This document shows, one piece after another, positions 9,116-19,069 of a stretch of 64,000 bases of DNA. Below the pieces are notes generated by a model that was not told the origin of the DNA, made no database searches, and saw only the letters and a program-made list of their open reading frames with translations. The stretch's first letter is position 1. Every line of letters starts with the position of its first letter. Made by a program: the position numbers and the translations under genes. Source of the DNA: Pseudomonas asiatica (GTDB lineage Bacteria; Pseudomonadota; Gammaproteobacteria; Pseudomonadales; Pseudomonadaceae); NCBI RefSeq assembly GCF_040214835.1, contig NZ_CP157874.1, positions 3,166,001 to 3,230,000 of the forward strand, written 5' to 3'.

Positions 9116-10291
9116 ATGTCTACTACCCTCCCCCCACGCTTGTGCCCGTTGGCGCTTCTGGCGTTCCTGAGCCTGTCCCTGGCCGGCTGCGACGACAGCG
9201 CCGAACAGGAAGAACAGGCCCCCACCCCGCAAGTGCGGGTGGAAACCCTGCAACTGCAGCCACTGGCCATCAGCAGTGAGCTCAGCGGCCGTATCCTCGC
9301 ACCGCGCACCGCCGAAGTGCGTGCGCGCGTCGCGGGCGTGGTGCTCAAGCGGGTGTACCGCGAAGGCAGCGACGTCAAGCAGGGCGATGTGCTGTTCCTG
9401 ATCGACCCGGCACCGTTCAAGGCCGACCACGACAGCGCCCGCGCCACCCTGGCCAAGGCCGAGGCTACCCTGTACCAGGCACGCCTGCAGGAGCAGCGCT
9501 ACCGCGAGCTGGTCGACGACAAGGCGGTCAGCCGCCAGGAATACGACAACGCCAAGGCCAGCTACCTGCAGGCCGATGCCGCAGTGGCCGAGGCCAGGGC
9601 CGCCCTGGAGCGCGCCCGCCTCAACCTCGGCTACGCCACCGTGACCGCGCCGATTTCCGGCCGTATCGGCCGCGCCCAGGTCACCGAAGGTGCGCTGGTC
9701 GGGCAGAACGAGACCACGCCACTGGCGACCATCCAGCAGCTGGACCCGATCCACGCCGATGTCACCCAGTCGACCCGCGAGCTCAACGCCCTGCGCCGCG
9801 CCCTGCGTGCCGGCGAGCTGCAGCAGGTCGGTGACGGCCAGGCCCGGGCCACGCTGATCCAGGACGATGGCAGCACCTACCCGCTGCCGGGCAAACTGCT
9901 GTTCTCCGACATCAGCGTCGACCCCAGCACCAACCAGATCACCCTGCGCAGCGAGTTCCCCAACCCGGACCTCGACCTGCTGCCCGGCAGCTACGTGCGC
10001 GTGCGCCTGGAGCAGGCCGTGCAGCCCAAGGGCCTGAGCGTACCGCAGCGCGCCATCCTGCGTGACAGCGCTGGCGTGCCCAAGGTGCTGGTGGTCGACC
10101 CGCAGGCCCGGGTCAGCGACCGCCAGGTGGTACTGGGCAGCGCCCAGGGCGACCGCTGGATCGTCAGCGAAGGCCTGGCCCCCGGCGAGCGGGTGGTGGT
10201 CGAGGGCCTGCAACACGTCAAGGCTGGTGACCAGGTGCAGGTCGACAATGCATCAGGGGCATCGCCCATCGCACAGCACACTGGCCAGTGA
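9116..10291 (+). CDS. RND efflux periplasmic adaptor (membrane fusion lipoprotein)
   Basis: 391 residues. A lipoprotein signal peptide ends in LSLSLAGC, with lipidated Cys at residue 25. The HlyD/AcrA-type body follows: a lipoyl half-motif (LAPRTAEVRARVAGVV), a coiled-coil hairpin (about residues 105-165, rich in Ala, Arg, Glu and Gln), a second lipoyl half (APISGRIGRAQVTEGALVG) and beta-barrel and membrane-proximal domains. It links the RND pump below to an outer-membrane channel. No OprM-type channel gene follows, so a channel encoded elsewhere must be used. The RND gene starts 11 bases downstream. The substrate range cannot be told from the sequence. Confidence 0.93.
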   Translation: MSTTLPPRLCPLALLAFLSLSLAGCDDSAEQEEQAPTPQVRVETLQLQPLAISSELSGRILAPRTAEVRARVAGVVLKRVYREGSDVKQGDVLFLIDPAPFKADHDSARATLAKAEATLYQARLQEQRYRELVDDKAVSRQEYDNAKASYLQADAAVAEARAALERARLNLGYATVTAPISGRIGRAQVTEGALVGQNETTPLATIQQLDPIHADVTQSTRELNALRRALRAGELQQVGDGQARATLIQDDGSTYPLPGKLLFSDISVDPSTNQITLRSEFPNPDLDLLPGSYVRVRLEQAVQPKGLSVPQRAILRDSAGVPKVLVVDPQARVSDRQVVLGSAQGDRWIVSEGLAPGERVVVEGLQHVKAGDQVQVDNASGASPIAQHTGQ

Positions 10292-10302
10292 GGGCCTGAT
10301 TC

Positions 10303-13300
10303 ATGCCGCAATTCTTCATCGACCGCCCGGTATTCGCCTGGGTGGTTGCCCTGTTCATCCTGCTGGCCGGTGCCCTCGCCATCCCGCAGCTGCCGGTGGC
10401 CCAGTACCCCAACGTGGCCCCGCCGCAGGTGGAAATCTACGCCGTGTACCCGGGCGCCTCGGCGGCGACCATGGACGAGAGCGTGGTCAGCCTGATCGAG
10501 CAGGAGCTCAACGGCGCCGACAACCTGCTGTACTTCGAGTCGCAGAGCAGCCTGGGCAGCGCCACCATCACCGCCACCTTCGCCCCGGGCACCAACCCGG
10601 ACCTGGCCCAGGTCGACGTGCAGAACCGCCTGAAGGTGGTCGAGTCGCGCCTGCCGCGCCCAGTGACCCAGCAAGGCCTGCAGGTGGAAAAGGTCTCCAC
10701 CGGCTTCCTGCTGCTGGCCACCCTCACCTCCGAAGACGGCAAGCTCGACGAAACCGCCCTGTCGGATATCCTTGCGCGCAACGTGATGGACGAGATCCGC
10801 CGCCTCAAGGGCGTCGGCAAGGCCCAGCTGTACGGTTCGGAGCGTGCCATGCGCATCTGGATCGACCCGCGCAAGCTGATCGGCTTCAACCTCACGCCCA
10901 ACGACGTGGCCGAGGCCATCGCCGCGCAGAACGCCCAGGTGGCCCCCGGCAGCATTGGTGACCTGCCCACCCGTGGCACCCAGGAAATCACCGCCAACGT
11001 GGTGGTCAAGGGCCAGCTGAGCACCCCCGAGGAATTCGCCGGGATTGTCCTGCGTGCCAACCCGGACGGTTCCACGGTGACCATCGGCGATGTCGCCCGG
11101 GTCGAGATCGGTGCCCAGGAATACCAGTACGGCACACGCCTGAACGGCAAGCCGGCCACCGCCTTCAGCGTGCAGCTGTCGCCGGGCGCCAACGCCATGG
11201 AAACCGCCACCCTGGTGCGGGCGAAGATGCAGGACCTGGCGCGCTACTTCCCCGAAGGCGTCAAGTACGACATCCCCTACGACACCTCGCCATTCGTCAA
11301 GGTGTCGATCGAGCAGGTCATCAATACCCTGTTCGAAGCCATGCTGCTGGTGTTCGCGGTGATGTTCCTGTTCCTGCAGAACCTGCGCTACACCCTGATC
11401 CCGACCCTGGTGGTGCCGGTGGCCCTGATGGGCACCTTCGCCGTGATGCTGGCCATGGGCTTCTCGGTCAACGTGCTGACCCTGTTCGGCATGGTGCTGG
11501 CCATCGGCATCCTGGTCGACGATGCCATCGTGGTGGTGGAAAACGTCGAGCGGATCATGGCCGAGGAAGGCCTGCCGCCCAAGGAGGCCACGCGCAAGGC
11601 CATGGGCCAGATCAGCGGCGCGATCGTCGGCATTACCCTGGTGCTGGTGGCGGTGTTCCTGCCCATGGCCTTCATGCAAGGCTCGGTGGGTGTGATCTAC
11701 CAGCAGTTCTCGCTGTCGATGGCAGTGTCGATCCTGTTCTCGGCGTTCCTCGCCCTCAGCCTGACCCCGGCGCTGTGTGCCACCCTGCTCAAGCCGGTGG
11801 CCAAGGGCGAGCACCACGAACGCAAGGGCTTCTTCGGCTGGTTCAACCGCCGCTTCGAGGGCATGAGCAACGGCTACCAGCGCTGGGTGATGCAGGCGCT
11901 CAAGCGCAGCGGCCGCTACCTGCTGGTATACGCGCTGCTGCTGGCGGTGCTGGGTTATGGCTTCAGCCAGCTGCCCACGGCGTTCCTGCCCACCGAAGAC
12001 CAGGGCTACACCATCACCGATATCCAGCTGCCGCCGGGCGCCAGCCGCATGCGCACCGAACAGGTGGCGGCACAGATCGAGGCGCATAACGCCGAAGAGC
12101 CCGGCGTGGGTAACACCACCTTGATCCTGGGTTTCAGCTTCTCGGGCAGCGGGCAGAACGCGGCACTGGCCTTTACCACGCTCAAGGACTGGTCCGAACG
12201 CGGCGCCGACGACAGCGCCCAGTCGATTGCCGACCGCGCGACCATGGCCTTCACCCAGCTCAAGGACGCCGTGGCCTACGCCGTGCTGCCGCCGCCGATC
12301 GACGGCCTTGGCGAGTCGACCGGCTTCGAGTTCCGCCTGCAGGACCGCGGCGGCATGGGCCACGCCGAGCTGATGGCCGCCCGCGACGAGCTGCTGGCCA
12401 ATGCCGGCAAGAGCAAGGTGCTGACCAACGTGCGCGAAGCCTCGCTGGCGGAAAGCCCGCAGGTGCAGCTGGAAATCGACCGCCGCCAGGCCAATGCCCT
12501 TGGCGTGTCGTTTGCCGATATCGGCTCGGTGCTGGACGTGGCCGTGGGTTCCAGCTACGTCAACGACTTCCCCAACCAGGGCCGCATGCAGCGGGTGGTG
12601 GTGCAGGCCGAAGGCGACCAGCGCAGCCAGGTCGAAGACCTGCTGAAGATCCACGTGCGCAACGACAGCGGCAAGATGGTGCCACTGGGCGCCTTCGTCC
12701 AGGCCAGGTGGGTCAGCGGCCCGGTGCAGCTGACCCGCTACAACGGCTACCCGGCGGTGTCGATTTCCGGCGAACCGGCAGCCGGCTACAGTTCGGGCGA
12801 AGCCATGGCCGAGATCGAGCGCCTGGTAGCCCAGCTGCCGGCCGGCGCCGGCCTGGAATGGACTGGCCTGTCGCTGCAGGAGCGGCTGTCCGGCAGCCAG
12901 GCACCAATGCTGATGGCGCTGTCGTTGCTGGTGGTGTTCCTGTGCCTGGCAGCGCTGTACGAAAGCTGGTCGATCCCCACCGCAGTTCTGCTGGTAGTAC
13001 CGCTGGGCGTGCTCGGTGCGGTGCTGGCGGTAACCCTGCGCGGCATGCCCAACGACGTGTTCTTCAAGGTCGGCCTGATCACGCTGATCGGCCTGTCGGC
13101 GAAGAACGCCATCCTGATCATCGAGTTTGCCAAGAGCCTGGTCGACCAGGGCGTCGATGCCGCCGACGCCGCCGTGCAGGCCGCGCGCCTGCGCCTGCGG
13201 CCGATCGTGATGACCTCGCTGGCGTTCATCCTCGGCGTGGTGCCCCTGGCAATTGCCAGCGGCGCCAGTTCGGCCAGCCAGCAGGCGATCGGCACCGGGG

Positions 13301-13431
13301 TGATCGGCGGCATGCTCAGCGCCACACTGGCGGTGGTGTTCGTGCCGGTGTTCTTCGTGGTGGTGATGCGCGTTGCCGGGCGACGCCAGGCGGGTAATGC
13401 CGACACGCAGGCCGTGACCAGCGAGAGCTGA
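10303..13431 (+). CDS. RND multidrug efflux transporter, HAE-1 family
   Basis: 1042 residues, the normal length for the AcrB/MexB superfamily. The first transmembrane helix starts at residue ~10 (FAWVVALFILLAGALAI). Family motifs include the TM4 segment GILVDDAIVVVENVER with paired Asp residues for proton relay, FLPMAFMQGSVGVIYQQF, and the C-terminal half repeat GLSAKNAILIIEFAKSL. Two large periplasmic loops are present. It would export hydrophobic compounds using the proton gradient with the preceding adaptor. The divergent two-component system probably controls it. Substrate unknown. Confidence 0.95.
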   Translation: MPQFFIDRPVFAWVVALFILLAGALAIPQLPVAQYPNVAPPQVEIYAVYPGASAATMDESVVSLIEQELNGADNLLYFESQSSLGSATITATFAPGTNPDLAQVDVQNRLKVVESRLPRPVTQQGLQVEKVSTGFLLLATLTSEDGKLDETALSDILARNVMDEIRRLKGVGKAQLYGSERAMRIWIDPRKLIGFNLTPNDVAEAIAAQNAQVAPGSIGDLPTRGTQEITANVVVKGQLSTPEEFAGIVLRANPDGSTVTIGDVARVEIGAQEYQYGTRLNGKPATAFSVQLSPGANAMETATLVRAKMQDLARYFPEGVKYDIPYDTSPFVKVSIEQVINTLFEAMLLVFAVMFLFLQNLRYTLIPTLVVPVALMGTFAVMLAMGFSVNVLTLFGMVLAIGILVDDAIVVVENVERIMAEEGLPPKEATRKAMGQISGAIVGITLVLVAVFLPMAFMQGSVGVIYQQFSLSMAVSILFSAFLALSLTPALCATLLKPVAKGEHHERKGFFGWFNRRFEGMSNGYQRWVMQALKRSGRYLLVYALLLAVLGYGFSQLPTAFLPTEDQGYTITDIQLPPGASRMRTEQVAAQIEAHNAEEPGVGNTTLILGFSFSGSGQNAALAFTTLKDWSERGADDSAQSIADRATMAFTQLKDAVAYAVLPPPIDGLGESTGFEFRLQDRGGMGHAELMAARDELLANAGKSKVLTNVREASLAESPQVQLEIDRRQANALGVSFADIGSVLDVAVGSSYVNDFPNQGRMQRVVVQAEGDQRSQVEDLLKIHVRNDSGKMVPLGAFVQARWVSGPVQLTRYNGYPAVSISGEPAAGYSSGEAMAEIERLVAQLPAGAGLEWTGLSLQERLSGSQAPMLMALSLLVVFLCLAALYESWSIPTAVLLVVPLGVLGAVLAVTLRGMPNDVFFKVGLITLIGLSAKNAILIIEFAKSLVDQGVDAADAAVQAARLRLRPIVMTSLAFILGVVPLAIASGASSASQQAIGTGVIGGMLSATLAVVFVPVFFVVVMRVAGRRQAGNADTQAVTSES

Positions 13432-13455
13432 CTGGACAAGCCCCGCGTGAAATGG

Positions 13456-13491
13456 GAGGGTTCCCGGCAATGACTGCCCGGAACCCTTTTT
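13456..13491 (+). terminator. Rho-independent terminator after the RND gene
   Basis: GGGTTCCCGGCA, a short loop, then TGCCCGGAACCC (arms complementary except for one base pair), followed directly by five T residues. It ends the efflux operon. It also abuts the start codon of mobA (13493), so the mobA start has no room for a normal ribosome-binding site on a folded transcript from upstream. Confidence 0.85.
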
Positions 13492-13492
13492 C

Positions 13493-14068
13493 ATGCCTGA
13501 TGCCCTCCCCCCCTGCTCCATCCTCATTCTCGCCGGTGGCCGCGGCCAGCGCATGGGCGGCCGCGACAAGGGCCTGGTCGACTGGCAGGGCGAACCGCTG
13601 GTGGCGCACGTGCAGCGCGTGGTACGGCCACTCAGCGATGACCTGGTGATTTCCTGCAACCGTAACCAGCAGGCCTACCGGGCGTATGCCGACCAGTTGG
13701 TCGGCGATGCCGAGGCGGACTACCCCGGGCCGTTGGCGGGGGTGATTGCCGGGCTCAAGGTGGCGCGGCATGAATGGGTGGTGCTGCTGGCCTGTGATGC
13801 ACCGCTGGTTGACCGGGGGTTGATCGAGGACCTGCTGCGGCTGGCGGTGGCGGGTGACAGTGCGGCCATGGTACGCCAGGGTGGGTACTGGCAGCCGATG
13901 TTCAGCGTGCTGCCACGCCGGGTGTTGCCGGTGCTGGAGCAGGCCTGGGCGGCGGGCGAGCGGAGTTTGCAGAAGGCCTTGCTGCGTGAAGCGGTGCAAG
14001 GGCTTGAATGTGCCAACGATGATCGCAGGTTGAGCAACTTCAACAGCCCGGAGTTGCTGCAAGGCTGA
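13493..14068 (+). CDS. mobA: Molybdenum cofactor guanylyltransferase MobA
   Basis: 191 residues, the usual MobA length. The nucleotide-binding loop is LAGGRGQRMGGRDKGLVDW near the N-terminus. DYPGPLAGVIAGL and LACDAPLVDR (metal-binding Asp) follow, as in the family. It attaches GMP from GTP to molybdopterin in the cytoplasm. The ATG at 13493 is the only start that keeps the full nucleotide-binding motif; no Shine-Dalgarno sequence is visible because the upstream bases form the terminator stem of the RND gene. Internal or leaderless initiation is possible. Confidence 0.93.
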   Translation: MPDALPPCSILILAGGRGQRMGGRDKGLVDWQGEPLVAHVQRVVRPLSDDLVISCNRNQQAYRAYADQLVGDAEADYPGPLAGVIAGLKVARHEWVVLLACDAPLVDRGLIEDLLRLAVAGDSAAMVRQGGYWQPMFSVLPRRVLPVLEQAWAAGERSLQKALLREAVQGLECANDDRRLSNFNSPELLQG

Positions 14069-14087
14069 GGTCATCTGCTGCCTGTGT

Positions 14088-14275
14088 TGGCCTCTTCGCG
14101 GGTAAACCCGCTCCCACAGGTTCTCCACTGCCCTTGAGGCATGCGCGGTCCTTGTAGGAGCGGCCTTGTGTCGCGAAAGGGCCGCAAAGCGGCCCCGGGA
14201 TTTCAGCAGCAATGCATGAATTGCCGGGGCTGCTCTGCAGCCCTTTCGCGACACAAGGCCGCTCCTACAGGGGCC
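14088..14275. repeat. REP cluster, two types
   Basis: One copy of the TTCGCGGGTAAACCCGCTCC type, followed by an inverted pair of the second local REP type (GGAGCGGCCTTGTGTCGCGA and its reverse complement). It lies between the convergent mobA and acyl-CoA synthetase genes. Confidence 0.88.
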
Positions 14276-14297
14276 CCATTTCCCTTCAGCTGGTGAT

Positions 14298-15971
14298 TTA
14301 CCCGGCAGACAGCTCCTCGACACTGATCTCGCGCATGCGGAACTTCTGCACCTTGCCGGTCACCGTCATCGGGAATTCATCGACAAAGCGGAAGTACCGC
14401 GGCACCTTGAAGTGCGCTATCCGCGCCTTCGCCCACTCGCGCAGTTCCTCCGCACTGGCCGTATGCCCCGGGTGCAGCCGCACCCAGGCCACGATCTCTT
14501 CACCGTACTTGCTGCACGGCACGCCAATCACCTGCACATCAGCCACCGCCGGGTGGGTGAAGAAGAACTCCTCCAGCTCGCGCGGGTAGATGTTCTCGCC
14601 GCCGCGAATGATCATGTCCTTGCTGCGCCCGACAATACGCACATAGCCCTGCTCGTCCATCACCGCCAGGTCGCCGGTGTGCATCCAGCCGTCCTCATCG
14701 ATGCTCTCGGCCGTGGCCTTGGGGTTGTTCCAGTAGCCCAGCATCACGCTGTAACCCCGCGTGCACAGCTCGCCGATCTCGCCACGCGGCACGCTGTTGC
14801 CATCGGCATCGATCACCTTGTTCTCCAGCCGCGGCTGGGTGCGCCCGACGCTGGTCACGCGGCGCTCCAGGTCGTCGCTGGCGCCGGTCTGCAGCGACAC
14901 CGGGCTGGTTTCGGTCATGCCATAGGCAATCTGCACCTCGGCCATGTGCATCTCGCCGATAACCCGGCGCATCACTTCGATCGGGCAGGTGGCACCGGCC
15001 ATGATCCCGGTGCGCAGGCTCGACAGGTCGAACTCGCCGCGCTGGGGGTGGTCCAGTTCGGCGATGAACATGGTCGGCACACCATACAACGCCGTGGCCT
15101 TTTCTTCCGCCACCGCACGCAGGGTGGCCAGCGGGTCGAAGGCGTCGTTGGGGTAGATCAGGGTGCTGCCGTGGGTCATGCAGCCGAGGTTGGCCATGAC
15201 CATGCCAAAGCAGTGGTACAGCGGCACCGGCACCACCAGCCGGTCATGCTCGGTCAGGCCCAGGCTTTCACCGACCATGTAGCCGTTGTTGAGGATGTTG
15301 CTGTGGCTGAGGGTGGCGCCCTTCGGAAAACCGGTGGTGCCCGAGGTGTACTGGATGTTGATCGGGTCGTCGCAGCGCAGCTGTGCCTGGCGCTCGGCAA
15401 GGGCCTCGCGGCTGACGGCCGTGGCACGGGCCTGCAGCTCGTGCCAGGCGAGGAAGCCCGGCGGTGGCGCGACGGCCAGGCTGACCACGCCGCGCAGTTC
15501 GGGGAAGCGTTCGCAGATCAGGGCGCCCGGCTGGCCGCCGGCCAGGCCCGGGACCAGCCCCAGCAGCATGGCGTGGTAGTCGGAGGTCTTGAACGCGTCG
15601 GCGCAGATCACCCAGCGGCAGCCGGACTGGCCGAGGGCGTAGTCCAGTTCGCTGGAGCGGTAGGCCGGGTTGATGTTGACCAGGATCGCGCCCACCTTGG
15701 CGCTGGCGAACTGGGTGATGCACCACTCTGCGCAGTTGGGTGCCCAGATACCGAGGCGGTCACCGGGCTGCACGCCCAGGGCCATCAGCGCACGGGCATG
15801 CTGGTCGACGGCTTCGGCCAGTTGCTGCCAGGTGTAGCGCAGGGCCTGGTGGCGGACGACCAAAGCGTCACGGTCGGGGAAGCGGGCGACGGTGGTGTCG
15901 AAGGCGTCGCCGATGCACTGGGTAAGCAGGGGTTTGTCCTGGTTGCCCTGGGAATAGCTTGGCTGGGGCAT
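14298..15971 (-). CDS. AMP-dependent acyl-CoA synthetase at the end of the amine dehydrogenase operon
   Basis: 557 residues from the ATG at 15971 (AAGAGACC upstream); starting further upstream would translate a REP. ANL-superfamily motifs are [13 protein letters not shown] (P-loop-like), [25 protein letters not shown] and [14 protein letters not shown]. It forms acyl-AMP and then acyl-CoA in the cytoplasm. It follows qhpB with a REP pair between, so it could activate the carboxylic acid formed when the amine is oxidised to aldehyde and then to acid. AACAACAA in the leader next to the start resembles a Crc/Hfq site. The substrate (medium-chain, branched or aromatic acid) is not deducible. Confidence 0.9.
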   Translation of the reverse strand: MPQPSYSQGNQDKPLLTQCIGDAFDTTVARFPDRDALVVRHQALRYTWQQLAEAVDQHARALMALGVQPGDRLGIWAPNCAEWCITQFASAKVGAILVNINPAYRSSELDYALGQSGCRWVICADAFKTSDYHAMLLGLVPGLAGGQPGALICERFPELRGVVSLAVAPPPGFLAWHELQARATAVSREALAERQAQLRCDDPINIQYTSGTTGFPKGATLSHSNILNNGYMVGESLGLTEHDRLVVPVPLYHCFGMVMANLGCMTHGSTLIYPNDAFDPLATLRAVAEEKATALYGVPTMFIAELDHPQRGEFDLSSLRTGIMAGATCPIEVMRRVIGEMHMAEVQIAYGMTETSPVSLQTGASDDLERRVTSVGRTQPRLENKVIDADGNSVPRGEIGELCTRGYSVMLGYWNNPKATAESIDEDGWMHTGDLAVMDEQGYVRIVGRSKDMIIRGGENIYPRELEEFFFTHPAVADVQVIGVPCSKYGEEIVAWVRLHPGHTASAEELREWAKARIAHFKVPRYFRFVDEFPMTVTGKVQKFRMREISVEELSAG

Positions 15972-16007
15972 GGGCGGTCTCTTGTTGTTCTTGTGTTGAT
16001 TGAGCGG

Positions 16008-16100
16008 GCCTCTTCGCGGGTAAACCCGCTCCCACAGGGACCGCACAACATTAAGCCCTTGTAGAGATCCTTGTGGGAGCGGGTTTACCCGCGAAGAAAG
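16008..16100. repeat. REP pair between acyl-CoA synthetase and qhpB
   Basis: Inverted pair with the TTCGCGGGTAAACCCGCTCC core. It splits the otherwise compact qhpADCB genes from the synthetase and may lower expression of the downstream gene. Confidence 0.88.
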
Positions 16101-16110
16101 CAACACCGGT

Positions 16111-17232
16111 TTAACGGATGAACACCTGCGGCGTAGTGGTGGACATGTCCCCACCCGGCAACTTGATGTTCTTCACTTTCTCCAGCGTATCCGGGTTGAA
16201 CACCGCCAGGTCATTGAAGGTGCCGCCCAAGTACAGCTTGTCGCCTTTCTTGTCGAAGGCCACGCAGTAGTAAGTGTGGTCCAGATTCGCCGCCTTGATC
16301 AGCTTGCGCTGTTCGAGGTCGTATTTGGCCAGGCGGTTGAGCACGCCGTAGATCTGGTTCGGGTCTTTTGGCGAACGCAGCCCGGTGAAGTACAGCTCGG
16401 TCAGGTCGGCAAATTCCTGGGTGTGGGTCTTGCCGGTCTTCAGGTCGACGCTCAGGTAGCCATACAGCAGATCGGCGGTGGCCGGGTCCTGCTTGTCATC
16501 CTTGAACCTGGCAATGGTGTACAGCATCGAGAACTCGTGGCGCGGGCTCTGGTGCGGCCAGAAGTACAGCACGTCCGGGGCGCTGTAGCCTTTGCGGTTC
16601 CAGTTGCGCAGCGGCAAGGCCACCGTGTACTTGCCGGTCTTCACGTCCATCTTGTAGATGTCCGGCCCGGCGACGTACAGGCTGCCATCGTCCGCCGCAC
16701 GCATCAGGTACACCTGGCGCGGCATCGGGAAGGTGCGCACCGGCTTGGCCTCCAGGCCATCGGCGGTGCTGAACACTTCCAGCCGCGGTGGCTTGACCAC
16801 GTAGTGGTCGTTCAGGCGCTGGGTCGGGTTGACCGTGGCGTACACTTCCTTGCCGTCCGGGCTGATGGCGAACGAGTACATCGACCGGCCCACCTCACCC
16901 GGCACACTGGACAGGTTGGCGTGGAAGGTGTTCTTGCAGGTGTCCAGGTCGATGCCGTAGATGTCGCCGTAGTGGTTGTTGAGCACGTAGGCGGTGCGGT
17001 TGTCCGGCGCCATCATCGCAGTGCCGGGGCCGAACTTGTCGGGCATCACGCAGCTCTTGTACACCGTGTCACTGGCCACATCGACCACGTGCAGGTTGTT
17101 CGGGTAGTTGGTCACGATCATGTATTCGTGGCCAGCCTTCAGCGCCGGCCCGGTGTCGGCGGCCTGTACCAGCCCGGCACAGGCCGTGGCGGCGATGGTG
17201 AGCGCGAGTGACGCGCAGCGTCCAGCTTTCAT
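16111..17232 (-). CDS. qhpB: Quinohemoprotein amine dehydrogenase beta subunit
   Basis: 373 residues with a Sec signal peptide ([20 protein letters not shown]). The body shows repeated beta-propeller blades ([57 protein letters not shown]), matching the 7-bladed beta subunit of QHNDH that packs against the CTQ-bearing gamma subunit in the periplasm. The ATG at 17232 is preceded by AAGGGG at good spacing. AACAAGAA upstream of that site (17250-17257) fits an AAnAAnAA Crc/Hfq motif. It lies 32 bases after qhpC. Confidence 0.93.
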   Translation of the reverse strand: MKAGRCASLALTIAATACAGLVQAADTGPALKAGHEYMIVTNYPNNLHVVDVASDTVYKSCVMPDKFGPGTAMMAPDNRTAYVLNNHYGDIYGIDLDTCKNTFHANLSSVPGEVGRSMYSFAISPDGKEVYATVNPTQRLNDHYVVKPPRLEVFSTADGLEAKPVRTFPMPRQVYLMRAADDGSLYVAGPDIYKMDVKTGKYTVALPLRNWNRKGYSAPDVLYFWPHQSPRHEFSMLYTIARFKDDKQDPATADLLYGYLSVDLKTGKTHTQEFADLTELYFTGLRSPKDPNQIYGVLNRLAKYDLEQRKLIKAANLDHTYYCVAFDKKGDKLYLGGTFNDLAVFNPDTLEKVKNIKLPGGDMSTTTPQVFIR

Positions 17233-17264
17233 GCGGTTTCCCCTTGTCATTCTTGTTGGGCCGG

Positions 17265-17588
17265 TCACTTGTCTTTCGGGAACACGGTGCCGAGGTTGCG
17301 CCAGTCTTCCGCCGAGTTGCTCGCCTGGGCGTTCCAGTCCTGGTAGGTGCTCATCATGTCCGGCACCTGGGCCGGCCACCAGCAAGGGTCGGAGCAGCCA
17401 TACAGGTCGGCCTCCATCGGCTGGCACAGCGAGCTCACGCCACCAAAGGCGTCCACTTCCCAGCCCGGGTCGGTGGTGGCGGTGCAGCCCGCCACCGCGC
17501 TCATGGCCATGACTTCTTCGACGCGGTCTTCGGCGGCGGCCTGCTCGAGGATGCGCGCCTTGTTGTTCAGGGGCTTCAAGTGCTTCAT
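17265..17588 (-). CDS. qhpC: Quinohemoprotein amine dehydrogenase gamma subunit (CTQ cofactor carrier)
   Basis: 107 residues: a 28-residue leader plus a 79-residue mature chain. If numbering starts at Met29, every cross-linking residue known in the P. putida protein is in place: thioether pairs Cys7-Glu16, Cys27-Asp33 and Cys41-Asp49, and Cys37 with Trp43 for the cysteine tryptophylquinone cofactor (precursor Cys35/Glu44, Cys55/Asp61, Cys69/Asp77, Cys65/Trp71). It has no Sec signal; in this family the cross-linked precursor is exported by a dedicated ABC transporter and the leader is cut by QhpE. It begins 1 base after qhpD, which makes the thioether bonds. Confidence 0.97.
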   Translation of the reverse strand: MKHLKPLNNKARILEQAAAEDRVEEVMAMSAVAGCTATTDPGWEVDAFGGVSSLCQPMEADLYGCSDPCWWPAQVPDMMSTYQDWNAQASNSAEDWRNLGTVFPKDK

Positions 17589-17589
17589 G

Positions 17590-19020
17590 TCAGTGCGCCT
17601 TCCGCGGGGTGATGTAGCGATCGATGAAGGCCGGGTTGGCGGCCATGATGCGGCTGTAGACTTCGATGCCGAAGTCGACCCAGTCGCGCATCAGTTCGCA
17701 ATAGTGGTAGGTCGGGTGCTGCGGGTCGCCATAGCGGGCATAGCTTTCGTGGTAGCAGCCGCCGGAGCACAGGTTGCGGATGCGGCAGCTGTCGCAGCCG
17801 GTGTTGCTGCGGTCCAGGCGCTGCGACAGGAAGTCGTTGAGCTGCGCCTGCTTCACGCCCTGGTGCACATTGCCGAAGGTCGGCAGGCTGGAGCCGGTGA
17901 AGCGGTGGCACAGGTTCAGCTCGCCCTCATGGTCCACGGCCAGCATCTTCAGCCCGGCGCCGCACGGCAGGGCCTTCTTGTGGCCTTCGTGGATGTCGGT
18001 GATCAGCTGGTGCAGGTTGGAGAAGCCGATGTTGCGGTGTTCCAGCGCAGCCTCCAGGTAGCGCCGGCCCAGCGCCTTCATGTTGGCGAACACCTGCACC
18101 AGTTCTTCGCCGGTGAGGTTGAAGTTGGCCATGTCGCCGGAGGTGACCGGGGCAAAGCCGACTTCAGCGAAGCCCAGTTCGTTGAACAGGTGGTTCCAGA
18201 TGGTCTCGACGTCGGTGATGCCCCGGGTCAGCGTGACCCGCGCGCCCACCGGGCGGCTGTGGTAGCGCGACAGCAGCATGTCGACCTTGCGCCGCACCAC
18301 GTCATAGGTGCCCTGCCCGCCCACGGTGATGCGGTTGCGGTCGTGCACGGTCTTGGGGCCGTCGATGCTGATCGACAGGCCGAAGCGGTGGGCATTGAGC
18401 CAGTCGATGATCTCTTCGGTGAGCAAGGTGGCATTGGTGGTCATGATGAACTCCACCTGCTTGCCGGCCTCGGCGAAGCGCCGCTCGCAGTAGGCGACCA
18501 TGTGCTCGATCAGTGGCCGGTTTGACAGCGGCTCGCCACCGAAGAACACCACGCTGTAGCGCTGCTCGTCGGGCGACTCCTTGAGCAGCATCTCCACCGA
18601 AGCCTCGGCGGTGGCGGTACTCATCTTCTTGCCCGCGGACGGTTTGTCCAGGTCTTCCTTGTAGCAGTAGGTGCAGCTGAGGTTGCAGCCGGTGTTGACG
18701 TTGAGCACCACGGTGTTCAGCGCCGTGCGCTCGACCTGCTTGAGGGCGATTTCCGGGGTCAGCGGCGAGCCGTCGCTGACCAGTTCCAGCGCGATCAGCT
18801 CGCGCAGGGTGTCCTGGATATCGCTGCCGGCAAACTGCTGGCCAAGGCGCTGCATCAGCTCCTCGGCCGAGCAGCCTTGCTGGCGCAGGGTGTCGATGAT
18901 GCCGCCGGTCACCGCGTCGGCGGTGAACAGCGAACTGCTGGGGATATGGAACAGCATGCGGTCGGCGTCGACCTGCACTTCATGCAGGTTGCGTTCGACC
19001 AGGTTCAGTAGCGCGCCCAT
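17590..19020 (-). CDS. qhpD: Radical SAM/SPASM maturase QhpD for the gamma subunit
   Basis: 476 residues. The radical SAM [4Fe-4S] motif is CNLSCTYC (CxxxCxxC) at about residue 114. C-terminal SPASM cysteines include [18 protein letters not shown] and [14 protein letters not shown], which bind two more clusters. QhpD forms the three intrapeptide Cys-to-Asp/Glu thioether bonds in QhpC before export. The N-terminal ~95 residues form the peptide-recognition part (PqqD/RRE-like). It is followed by qhpC with a 1-base gap and preceded by qhpA (49 bases). Confidence 0.96.
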   Translation of the reverse strand: MGALLNLVERNLHEVQVDADRMLFHIPSSSLFTADAVTGGIIDTLRQQGCSAEELMQRLGQQFAGSDIQDTLRELIALELVSDGSPLTPEIALKQVERTALNTVVLNVNTGCNLSCTYCYKEDLDKPSAGKKMSTATAEASVEMLLKESPDEQRYSVVFFGGEPLSNRPLIEHMVAYCERRFAEAGKQVEFIMTTNATLLTEEIIDWLNAHRFGLSISIDGPKTVHDRNRITVGGQGTYDVVRRKVDMLLSRYHSRPVGARVTLTRGITDVETIWNHLFNELGFAEVGFAPVTSGDMANFNLTGEELVQVFANMKALGRRYLEAALEHRNIGFSNLHQLITDIHEGHKKALPCGAGLKMLAVDHEGELNLCHRFTGSSLPTFGNVHQGVKQAQLNDFLSQRLDRSNTGCDSCRIRNLCSGGCYHESYARYGDPQHPTYHYCELMRDWVDFGIEVYSRIMAANPAFIDRYITPRKAH

Positions 19021-19069
19021 GGCGACCTCCCGATAATCGATCCGTTGGAAAACCGTACGCCACCTGCCG

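Noticed and set aside
9991..13659. Long minus-strand open frame opposite the RND transporter
   Set aside because: Mirror of the transporter coding sequence; His/Gln-rich translation without domains.
14298..16154. Longer acyl-CoA synthetase start at 16154
   Set aside because: The extra 61 residues are a translated REP pair; the ATG at 15971 with AAGAGA upstream fits the family N-terminus.
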